NCBI GenBank assembly: GCA_964200185.2
Contig: CAXNAD020000399.1
Span: 1-20,380, forward strand
From: Choristocarpus tenellus KU-1152
Lineage: Eukaryota > Phaeophyceae
Length of the DNA: 20,380 bases
Direction: 5' to 3'
Shown: piece after piece, positions 1-8,881 of the stretch
How positions within the stretch are numbered: position 1 is the stretch's first letter
Layout of the letters: every line of letters begins with the position of its first letter
Notes under the pieces: generated by a model
Database searches by the model: none
The model's input: only the letters and a program-made list of their open reading frames with translations
What the model was told of the DNA's origin: nothing
Program-made: the position numbers and the translations under genes

Positions 1-235
1 TTTCTGGCTATCCTTTTGTTGTACAATTTTGAATAGAGCCTTAGTCATGAACCCCCCCCCCCCTATTCATCTGTAAAATTTACCTACTAAAAATAATATG
101 AGAGCTGGTCCCTCCCAATGCAGTGCTTTTGGCAGTTGCTTGTGCGATGCTGTTTGTTGCTTTGGCTTCGCCATCATACCTACCCCTCACTCCAAGATTC
201 CCTGCTGCTTGTTCTATGTTTTGTTGATGTTACAG
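1..235 (+). other. Intron of the NAC-beta gene (left part cut by window edge)
   Basis: No coding signal is seen upstream of the first recognisable NAC-beta exon. The region carries a run of 12 cytosines at 52-63 and ends in a pyrimidine-rich stretch with acceptor TTACAG at 230-235. The remaining 5' exons of the gene must lie left of the window, because the residues expected before the conserved VQAS segment are not encoded here. Confidence 0.75.
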
Positions 236-660
236 TCCAGGCCTCAGTGGGTGCAAACACATACGTTGTCAGCGGGAATTCAGAAAACAAGAGTGAGTGA
301 CAGTTGGGGTTGCTGGACTATTTCATGCTTCTTCATCCCCACAAGCAGTAATATATTTTTTCAGCATCCTTTGCCACTGCTCAACTTAGTATCAGTAGAA
401 TCATGCACAAAGTTTTGGAATATCATGTCCTCCTCTCCCTTTAGCACACACTGAAACAAAAATTTCCCTGTGACTCTGGTGTTCCAGAGCTCCAGGAACT
501 TCTTCCAGGCATCATCAATGAACTTGGCTCAGAGAACTTGGCTTCACTGAAGGAGCTTGCGGACACCTACTCGGGTCCAGGGGAGACTGGAGGAGCTGCT
601 GCTGACGATGATGATGTGCCTGATCTTGTGGAGAGCTTTGAGGATGCTGCGGCGAAGTAG
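236..660 (+). CDS. BTF3: Nascent polypeptide-associated complex beta subunit (NAC-beta/BTF3), C-terminal part
   Basis: Two exons, join(236..292, 488..660), with a 195-base intron (donor GTGAGT at 293, acceptor TTCCAG ending 487). The upstream intron splits a Val codon (phase 1); the inner junction splits a Lys codon and rebuilds the family motif KKLQELLPGIINELG. Exon 1 encodes VQASVGANTYVVSG, matching the end of the NAC domain. The last exon ends with an acidic tail (DDDDVPDLVESFEDAAAK) typical of NAC-beta C termini, then TAG at 658-660. NAC-beta pairs with NAC-alpha at the ribosomal exit tunnel and shields nascent chains from wrong targeting. The ribosome-binding N terminus and most of the NAC domain lie outside the window. 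Identity rests on the motif match to a very conserved family and is strong. Confidence 0.93.
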
Positions 661-2145
661 AGGGGTTTGGAAAGAGGCAGGTGGCACTGTGTGTGGAATA
701 TTGCCAGACTGTGCAACCTCCTTGCTGCTAGCTACCCCTTAAACATTCATCCATGGCCAATACCTCTCTGTCCCCCCTCAATTTGTTGATCCTCTGTGGA
801 GTCCTCTTACCTGCTAGTGTCACCTTGGCTTACTAGAGTGTTTGTCCCTGTAGTGTTGAAGGATAATTGAAGCCCCTTGGGATTGAAGAAGGATGTCTTT
901 TTGTGTGCCAAAGGAAATGAGTGGAGAGGGAGAATTTCATTTCATTAAGCTCTTCTATCTTTTTTCCTTGCCCCTCCCCCCTGCCCCTCCCCTCACCCTT
1001 CCTGCCTTCCTATCCTTCACTCCACCCCTTACTGAATGTGTTTTTTGGAGTTGTTGAGCAGAGGAGTTTTATGCCCCTGTAGGCTTACGGAATCAAACGA
1101 TTTCTGTTCAATATGCCTTATGTGTCACCAGGATGAGGGGGATGGAGGTGAATGTGCGATGTCCCTGCAATATGATACAATATAGTATATATATATAGGG
1201 TTAGGGTTGTGTGAGGAATCACAACAGTATTTTGTGTTGGTAGATGGTGAGTGTGGAAAATGGCAGGGTGTAGAGTTTGTGTTATGCCAGGTCCATTGAT
1301 TGCATCTGTGGGGCACATCTTTGAAGTTTTGGTTGGACTGGCCCCAGCAGTGCAGGCTGTTCATGGTCGGGGACTTTGACTTGGCAATTGGGAAGGGTGG
1401 TGGGTGGACTAGAGGCAAGGGTGTTGGGACTACCATCAATACATCAACATATTCTGCCTAAGTGTGGTGACCCTCTCCCTACCCTTCTTGTCACATTTTC
1501 TTGCTTCAGTGAGTTTCTTGGTGTCTAGTTTAGTCGGGCTGGGGCAGATGTCAGCTGGTGGCAGGTCAGATACCCTGTTGGTTTCAAGGGAGGAAGGGTG
1601 AGGCAGATGGGAGATTGACTGTCTTACGGGTGGTTACTTTGATTGGGTTACAAATAATGATAAAACACCACAAAAAATTTAAAAAGTAAACTATGGTCTG
1701 AACTGAAAAAAATGTTGATTCCTTGGTAACTTCCTTCAATTCCTGATTTCGAACTTGATGAGCATGGATAGCAGTTTCTTTTTTTTCCTGCCAAGTACTG
1801 TCACACGATACCACCTAATACTTTAATTTCTGGTATAGGGCTATGTGGCAGGTAGGAGACCACTCAGCACTTGAAGGACACTGGTAGAGATTGTTGATAG
1901 GCCCTATTGCAGTCTTGGGGGTGATGTCTTCACATGTCTACTCACCACGCTTTCCCATGAGTTGATCATGAACCCACCTACTTTTGATTGTTTGCACTCT
2001 GGAATGGGGGTAGTTTCTTCCCATTCAATCTTTTGGATTGATTCAAACATCCTCAGACCCACCATACTCAACCCCATTTTTGGATTGTTATTTGAAGTTT
2101 CAGGGACTGATCCTTTAAGGTCTGATCAACCCCTTTGGTACACAG
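661..2145. other. NAC-beta 3' UTR and intergenic DNA, no gene seen
   Basis: The first few hundred bases after the TAG at 658-660 are T-rich and C-rich (a CCCCTCC-type stretch near 969-1030) and are probably 3' UTR. No AATAAA is seen close to the stop. Further right the DNA has many stops in all frames, an AT dinucleotide patch at about 1183-1198 and a short AGGGTTAGGGTT at 1197-1208. I find no exon I can defend. Confidence 0.5.
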
Positions 2146-2488
2146 TATGTTGATTTTTGGGGACACTATGAGACGTTTGAGCACATGAGGTCTCTGGTGT
2201 TACGTGTTTTGCGCTGGAAACATATTATCTAGAAATGATGGGCCTTGAGATTTGCACCATGCAGCCTGGATCCAGCAATTAATATGCGTATTTGTTTAGA
2301 TCTACAAGAGCACGATTTGGTCATACTTTATTACCCTGTCTGCTCCCCCCATCTCTTCCATGTCTGTGGCAGAGTAGATTGTAAGACAGTTGAGCGACCA
2401 CAACCTCAACAATGCATTTCACAGAGAGGAAGTAGGGGACCTTATCAGATTATGGATAGACTCATCATCTACTTTTTGCTTGCACTAG
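2146..2488 (+). other. Two orphan exon-like stretches of unknown origin
   Basis: After a possible acceptor (GGTACACAG ending 2145), 2146-2232 reads 28 codons with protein-like composition (begins YVDFWGHYETFEHMRSL) then TAG. After a possible acceptor (GCAGAGTAG ending 2377), 2378-2488 reads 36 codons (begins IVRQLSDHNLNNAFHREEVG) then TAG. An AATAAA lies at 2618-2623, 130 bases past the second stop. Neither stretch has a recognisable upstream exon, a good donor joining the two is not seen, and I do not recognise a family. They may be terminal exons of a small gene, remnants of a decayed one, or chance. Confidence 0.2.
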
Positions 2489-3213
2489 TGGTACCAGTGT
2501 GACCGTTCAACCAATTGTTGTTACTTATATATGTAAATTATGTAATTTGTGTAATGTTACAAAACTCCCCTATTATTTTACCTTTGCATGGTCTGTAACG
2601 TGCTAAAAAACTCAATCAATAAAATATCCATGAGAAAAAAACACCCTTCACTTGACTATATACCACCCTCTCCAATCTAAAATAAACCCCACAAAATAAT
2701 TCACTCTCACAATGGCACTATGCTCAACTATGTTGGTTTGCCTTTGGAACCTAAGACAACCATTATTACTTCTTATTTCCATACGTACGCTAGTGACACA
2801 CACACATTACCATTACCTATCGAACCTTCCAACAAATATTTGACCATATTTCTGCCTGTACCCACCCTTTCGTTCTGCACCAATGTACAACACAACAACA
2901 CAAGTATCTCGTCAACACAACAGTTTTAGGCTTCTCACAATACCTATCCTTCTTGCTCTGCCTATAGCCCTATGGGATTCTATTTCCCAGCATACCACTT
3001 AAGTACTATAATATTTTGTGTGATAGACAGTTACAACTGCTAGATTCAAGCATTCCACTCAAGTACTCAAAACTCAATCTTCTATATCAGGAGCATAGAA
3101 GAAGCTCACAGGATGACAATATGGAGGGCGTAGGAGTACAAGCTCACATCCACCTCATTCAACAAGAAATCCTGAACTGTCTGCCTAACGTAACCACTAC
3201 CCTCAGTGGCATA
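2489..3213. other. AT-rich, purine-poor intergenic DNA
   Basis: This stretch is A/C/T-rich with few G on the + strand and contains an AATAAA at 2618-2623. ORFs here have low-complexity, Thr/Ser/Asn/Pro-rich translations without motifs or splice logic. No gene, RNA or clear regulatory element is supported. Confidence 0.5.
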
Positions 3214-3653
3214 ACACCCCCCCATGCATACATGGAGAAGCCATGTTTAACTACTTCCTACTCCCTACCTCTACCACACAACACCTTTTGTGTACGCTTT
3301 GTTTTATTATTCTATTCCTCAATATTCAATTCAAATACAACAAGCATCACTTACCCCCTCAATACAAAGGTTGCTTTTATTTTGCACAGGGGAGTGATGC
3401 AGTGGTCTCCAATGTATTGTGGGAGATCAGTCAGGTTCAAACTAGAACACCATTCTGGGGTTATCAGTCTAGTTCTCACTGGACGCTTTGCCTGAGACTT
3501 CGCATTGGGGGGGTAGGTGATGCTTGTTGTATTTAAAGTGAATATTGAGGAATAGAATAATAAAACAAAGCGTACACAAAAGGTGTTGTGTGGTAGAGGT
3601 AGGGAGTAAGAAGTAGTTAAACATGGCTTCTCCGTGTATGCAAAGGGGGTGTT
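3214..3653. repeat. Foldback element: two ~150-bp inverted arms
   Basis: Arm 1 is 3214-3364 and arm 2 is 3503-3653; arm 2 read on the minus strand matches arm 1 almost base for base (for example ATGTTTAACTACTTCCTACT versus its complement, with one T/C change, and AACACCTTTTGTGTACGC), with a handful of substitutions. A 138-base spacer separates the arms. A transcript of this region could fold into a long hairpin. The near identity of the arms implies a recent or gene-converted inverted duplication, as in foldback or MITE-like elements. No transposase is encoded and no target-site duplication was identified by eye. Confidence 0.85.
3373..3498 (+). repeat. Spacer unit of the foldback element, copy 1, with tRNA-like promoter boxes
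   Basis: This unit sits between the inverted arms and recurs in the same orientation at 3660-3772. It contains TGATGCAGTGG at 3395-3405, close to an RNA polymerase III A box, and GGTTCAAAC at 3434-3442, close to a B box. The spacing of about 40 bases fits a tRNA-derived element. The flanking bases do not form a proper T stem, so this is not a functional tRNA. A tRNA-derived SINE fragment is possible but unproven. Confidence 0.55.
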
Positions 3654-3659
3654 GTGAGT

Positions 3660-3772
3660 GCTTTTATTTTGCACAGAGGAGTGAGTGAAGTGGTCTCCAA
3701 TATATTGTGGGAGATCAGTCAGGTTCAAACTAGAACACCATTTGGGACCTCACTGGACGCTTTGCCTGAGAC
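3660..3772 (+). repeat. Spacer unit of the foldback element, copy 2
   Basis: Direct repeat of 3373-3498 with a ~14-base internal deletion and scattered substitutions. The A-box-like TGAGTGAAGTGG is at 3682-3693 and the B-box-like GGTTCAAAC at 3722-3730. Both copies end with the same CTGGACGCTTTGCCTGAGAC. The full order is therefore arm, spacer, inverted arm, spacer copy. Confidence 0.8.
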
Positions 3773-4188
3773 CTGAGGACACCAAGCAGTATGGTGGCAG
3801 GGAAGAGATGTGACAACACAGAGGAGAGAGATCATTACCATGTTTGGAACACACTCTGAAATCAACAAATTGAAATGACATACATCTGAATATTATGCAA
3901 CAAATTCATGTCTACAAACAAAAACTGTATTTTGACAAGTACAAAACCAGGGACAACCCCTTAGGTATGTCATGTTGTTTGAGAAGTAGCAAAATGTACC
4001 TACCACATACGCAGTTTATAAGGATTCTTAGCAATGAAACCTCTCATGAAAGGGACCCTGGATAAGACAATTGCAGTCCACAAAGTGCAGGTGGAAACCC
4101 AAACAAAATCACTTTAACCCTGGCGCATATATATGTTGTAATTTGAGAGGGAATGAGGACACCTATAGATCACTATCCTCCAGGGACA
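3773..4188. other. Intergenic DNA, nothing recognised
   Basis: Between the foldback element and the polyadenylation signal of the minus-strand gene I see no ORF with splice logic and no RNA gene. Confidence 0.5.
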
Positions 4189-4194
4189 TTTATT
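4189..4194 (-). terminator. Candidate polyadenylation signal AATAAA for the minus-strand KEN-box gene
   Basis: TTTATT on the + strand is AATAAA on the minus strand, 111 bases downstream of the TGA at 4305-4307. Position and sequence fit a canonical eukaryotic poly(A) signal. Confidence 0.55.
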
Positions 4195-4304
4195 GGACAC
4201 CCCTCAGCATGCTACTATATTGTTTTTTTAAGTACAGTGTATGAAATTAAAATGGAAAGAAAAATTATGCACAGCTCTATGCTTAACCCAGATGACTTCT
4301 GTGA

Positions 4305-7300
4305 TCACCTTGTCCCTCTCGCTGGTCCACCGGAGTTGGCCGTGGATGCCCTTGTCACAACACTGTGGAGCGCAATTGCATGATGGGGTAGGGGCCAACA
4401 CAAACACATTCCGTTATGGTTAGGTATGAATGAATCAAAAGATGCAAAAGGCACCAATATATCTGGTATTAGTGGGGTGGGGGTCTCTTCTACATGCTGA
4501 GCATCTGGATGAACCAAGTCAGCTCACCTGGTCCGCTGCTGAGTCCTCCCCTTAGCTGTTGCTGTGGTGTTCGGAATACTCCTGATGAGGGGAAACACCC
4601 CCCCCGACAGTGGGGGCAATGTTAAAGGTAAGTTTGACTTTAAAATAGAATATAGGACAATTTATTCGTTGGTTGTACAAGCAACAAATGATTTAAAACT
4701 GTCCATCTTCTAAAAGTACACAACAAAAATGGACCACATACCATGTAACAAGGCACCAAAATTGACTGCAAATAATATTGAGCAAGGTTACAAGACTGAC
4801 AACTACAGTAGCAACCTACCCATTTCACAGGACTCTAGTAAGTTTACCTGCCCCCAATCTGTCCCCTCTTGGCAGCCCCTGATATCCTTGGGGCAGTCAG
4901 CTCCCCAGACATGGATGACCTCTTAGGCACTGGTGCCTGGGTGTCTTCGTGTTCAGGTGCTGCTACCCCAGCCCTACTCTTGCCTCGCTTCTCCTCCCCA
5001 GTGGCCTTTCCTGCCCATAGCACCTTAGAAACGACGTCCTTATCATCCCTGAGAAGGTGGCCTGGAGAAGCTACTGGTACCCCCAGGTTGCCTGGTAAGG
5101 TTGCCAAGGACGTACAGGGCAGCTGAAGGGTTATGCCTGGTCCATCACAGATATACTTGGTCAGGCTTCCTACTGTACATCATACACAGAGTCTATCCTT
5201 TCACAGTACGGCGCAATATTATTAGGATAATTCCATACATGACCCTCATCCCTCCTACCTTGATGCATAGGAGTGGAGATGGCACCAAGTGGAGTGCGTA
5301 CCCTAGTGTTTGACTTTCGGAAGAGTCCAGGGGTGGTGTTCTCCTTGTCTGGCAAAGCTACCAAGGCTCTTCCATGTGGGCTCAATGTGGGTTTGTTCTG
5401 GAGTAAAACATCAATCTGATTTTCTGCCAGATCTGGTTGTCTGACTACAGCATTGCTTCCTGCCTGCTGTTGGTGTGGTTGTGAAAGGATAATAAAATCA
5501 GTGTGGGTACTGAACGTTCATAGTGTTTCACCATGTTCAGCCTCTTCAATGGGCAGGTCATAATATAGTGTCGTCTAAAATCCCTAGCAGTGAAATAGAG
5601 TTAACTGCCACGGAAAAGTAGGGATTGCAGCGTCAAGGTTGCTTACGTTGTGCAAGAAGGGTGATGAGCAGATCAAAGGGAACAAATGACGAGTTGGTCT
5701 GGGATTCATGGACGTTAGATTCATTACTACAGTAACTGATATCAAAATAAAAATATCAAGTTGGACTTGCACCAATGCACAATTGTGTGATTGAACTGTC
5801 CCCTTAGAAACATCCCATTAAAAAAAAAATCATGCTCAGGATATTCTAGAGCTCTAAGGTATCAAGGAATATATGCCTGTTTTTTTGTGGTATTCCAAGA
5901 AGGCAAAAATGCTTGGTATGAAACTCACCTGCTCAGTAGATGTCTCCAGAACATGAATTCGTTCCATCATGGTTGCTGACTTGGCCTTCTCTGCCTCAAG
6001 CTCGCGCCGCAGTTTGTCCAATTCCTAGTTGGGTATATCATTGAATGGGAAGGGAATACGGACAATTAGAAAGATGTGATGTGCATGGTTAGGAATTACC
6101 TCAATCCTCCAGCCTAACAATAAATTGCAGACCAGGTCACAAAAATTCAATGCAGCAGTGTCATTGCCCATCGACTGATAAAGAAACTTGCTGGTTACCA
6201 CTAAGGTCATTGGTAATTGTGTTTTTAGGCCAGCACTAGGAAATATCCATGCAGCACGCCACAAGAAGACTTTTCCTGTTGGAACTAACTCCTGGTCTTA
6301 GAGATAGAAATATCATGAAAAAAGACGGTACACACTGTTAGGATGACACAAGGTATACTTTGAACAGGTAAGCAATGCTAGAGATACTAATGTCTGACTG
6401 CATTCCAACTGTATCTCCTTGAAGCTATCATGTTGAAAGCTTCTGTAGACATCCTCCCACATTGCAGTACCTTGGCCATTGCAGCGGAGGCTTCATCGTG
6501 TGCATCTTTCTGCACGCGTATTTCTTTCTCTGCAGTTTGCCTTGCATGGTCAGTCCATTGGCATCGACCCATGAGGTCCCTCTTGTCTACATCGGCCTGC
6601 TGCTGCACATTAGCAAGCTCCTGTTTTGGGGTTTGATGCATTATATAAGAGGTTGCAGACAGAGCTTCAGGTTAACTATATTGCTTATCAAGGTACGCAT
6701 ATGCAAAAATTTTGGTATGGAGGCGGTCGCTGCCACAAAACATCAAGGTCTGGTGAAAACTGATGTCCCAATGCCACCATAACTCACACCATAATCATTG
6801 TCCAAAACGAAGAATAAGAGATAATTTGTCAATGTGAGGCAACATTGGCCATGTAGATGCGCACCCAGCGTGTATCTAAGGACACTTTAAAATGTCCTTT
6901 CTTTACCACAACATTTTCTTAGTCCTACCTATCTTCCAACTCAACAAGGACAATCTTTGGGGCAGATACAACTTCCTTTTGATTACAACTAATTGTCAAT
7001 AGATTATGTATTGCAGCTGATATCCCCAATATCACTTTACCTTTGCTTTCAAGGAGGTTTCTTTCTTTGCATTGTCCATCGCCATATTTGCACGGCTAGT
7101 CTGGCGCCTAAGGTCCATGTACATGGCCTTGGGGACGGTGTCGTCATCATTATTCTTCCTCTCCATGTTGTTGTTGATGATCCAGACCAACTATTTAGGG
7201 GTTGGATATAAGGTTACCACTCTCAGAGAACTAGGATCTTTGTACGCATGACTTGTGCAACAAGTGTAGTTACAAAAAAGTGATACACGTAGTACCACTG

Positions 7301-8174
7301 TATACATCATTGCGTTGTACTCTAACCCGTAAAATAGTCTATGGACATAGCATTGCTAATACTGTATAATTAAGATCCCTTGAACAATGTGGTAACCCCC
7401 TAAATCTCCTACATTCTTCCTGGTGATCTCGAGGCACTGGTCCACTAAGTCCTCCGCAGAACCAGTCCTTGATGCCCTCTGGCTCATCATCTAGGGGGCA
7501 AGGTGAATAGGTCAATCGCATTGTGTGAGATGACATTTTTTTGAGTGATAGATCATGCGGTCGAGAATCCAAGAAAAAAAATGCCAGTCGACCCTAATGA
7601 ACACCTGAGCAGCAGCACCTCCAGTCAACGAACAGCCTATTGAAATCAGACCTAGACAAATCTATGGGTAGAGATAGCCACAGTCGTGAAAGGGAGGGAT
7701 ATGGGTAGAGAGAGGAGGGGAGTCGTGGAGAGATCTACAAGTTAACAAGTGTAACTCGACCAGTGCTGAAATCCAAGCAGACCAAGAGTGCAACGAATAA
7801 TAGGAGGCGGATTACGCGACAGTAGAGGTGCAGAGCCAGCTACCAGGTAGGCCGATAGTAGCGTTTGGGAGGAGCACAACGCAAGCTGTAATGCTACGTT
7901 ATCGAAGGGGTCACAAGTACACATATCCTGGAAATGCACTTCGGACACCACGGACCAAGCGTTCGTGGATGAGAGGGTGACAGTGGAATTACGCGATAGT
8001 CAGAATTCTAGAAGACTTGTTCAAGTCATTGCACCTGACATTTAGATATCCAATCCTTACCATTTGGTGCGCGGAGTGTTCGGACGAAGAAGAAGTCTTG
8101 CTCATAGAGGAAGACGAAGACTGGCGGGAAACTATGCTTGGCGACGATGAGAACGATGGAGATGATGTCATCAT
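4305..8174 (-). CDS. Unrecognised helical protein with KEN box and destruction box (candidate APC/C substrate)
   Basis: Nine exons on the minus strand: 8174..8061, 7490..7413, 7190..7041, 6620..6471, 6024..5929, 5466..5259, 5091..4848, 4581..4528, 4362..4305. All junctions are GT-AG and phase-consistent, giving about 383 residues. Residues 1-38 are Ser-rich. Residues ~65-196 are highly charged and probably helical, with exons 3-5 (50, 50 and 32 codons) all phase 0; the stretch ELDKLRRELEAEKAK has coiled-coil spacing. Exon 6 encodes LPDKENTTPG (KEN at 237-239) and RTPLGAIST (253-261), close to the cyclin B destruction box RxxLxxIxN. Several Ser/Thr-Pro sites surround them. The C terminus (~300-383) is basic and Gly/Ser/Thr-rich. 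I do not recognise a family; shugoshin-, securin-, sororin- or borealin-like proteins are only analogies. The exon 6 start is uncertain (5397 is also in phase, giving 360 residues), and exon 7 has two later in-phase acceptors. An in-frame TGA shortly upstream supports the ATG at 8172-8174. Confidence 0.75.
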
Positions 8175-8868
8175 AGTGAATGCAGTAGTAGAAAATCAAC
8201 AGAGAGCAGGGTGTTCAATAAGGTCGTGGCTTTTGGTGCTGCTGTTGAAAAGGGAGAGTGCTACTCATAAAGTGGGTTCGTGGGGGCGGGGGGACAGAGG
8301 GAAAGAAATGTAAAACCGACAAGAAAAACTGTGACATCTTCTATACTAAAACCAATACGAGAAAAAGAAAAAAATACCAAAACAAAGTTTTTTTCTAGTC
8401 ACTACATTTTGTGTGGCTTATTATTCAAGGTGGTGACTACCTTCAAGAAGAACTGTCGGGTTCGAACCCTTTCGACGCCAGATTTCTTTCCCCAGAAATC
8501 TGGTTTTCACTATACTATCTCATGTGGGAAGTACCGAACAATCTTACATGTTGGTTGGTATGCTATACCTCAAAAACATGCCAGACAAGGATATAATATG
8601 TCCAAGGTTTGAGGTTTATCCTATCCTCCATGGACAAGGGGTTGAATGAATACTGACTTGGTTCAAGTTTAGGATAGAGGACACAGTGACATACTGCCAG
8701 CATCCATGATTCCTTGATGTACTTCAATGGTGTACAATACTTTCAAGTTCCCATTCTATCTGAACTGCTTCCTGCTTCCTTTGTTTTCGGGTTATGAGTA
8801 TCCCTTCCTCACAGCCCTCAATTGGTCTGCTTAAATTAACACCATCATATATACGGTTGACTCACCAG
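8175..8868. other. Divergent intergenic region between the KEN-box gene and the sulfhydryl oxidase gene
   Basis: It should hold the promoter of the minus-strand gene and perhaps 5' sequence of the oxidase gene. A stop-free stretch at 8399-8557, following a strong T-rich acceptor (TTTTTTTCTAG) and ending at GTATGC, looks exon-like (53 codons, phase 0). It does not join the next oxidase exon in phase with the splice sites I can see, so I leave it unassigned. No thioredoxin CxxC motif is found. Confidence 0.4.
8478..8503. other. Perfect 10-bp stem hairpin
   Basis: CCAGATTTCT and AGAAATCTGG are exact reverse complements around a TTCCCC loop. Just left, 8455-8476 holds a second small inverted repeat centred on TTCGAA. 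Function is unknown; it lies inside the exon-like stretch 8399-8557. Confidence 0.6.
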
Positions 8869-8881
8869 ATGGGAAAAAAGG

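Noticed and set aside
1197-1208. AGGGTTAGGGTT as an interstitial telomere repeat
   Set aside because: Fewer than two and a half units; too short to distinguish from chance.
3016-3728. ORFs on both strands (159 and 125 aa) with shared peptide segments
   Set aside because: The shared peptides arise because the inverted arms give the same translation on opposite strands. There is no motif or splice logic.
8017-8313. + strand ORF with WCAEC and an acidic stretch, possibly a thioredoxin fragment
   Set aside because: It is antisense to the Ser-rich first exon of the minus-strand gene, whose Ser codons read as Glu/Asp codons when shifted on the other strand. The context of WCAEC does not fit a thioredoxin fold.
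8420-8480. tRNA-like GGGTTCGAACCC followed by GACGCCA
   Set aside because: A B-box-like palindrome is present, but the T stem beyond three pairs fails, no matching 5' acceptor strand is found about 70 bases upstream, and no D or anticodon arm can be drawn.
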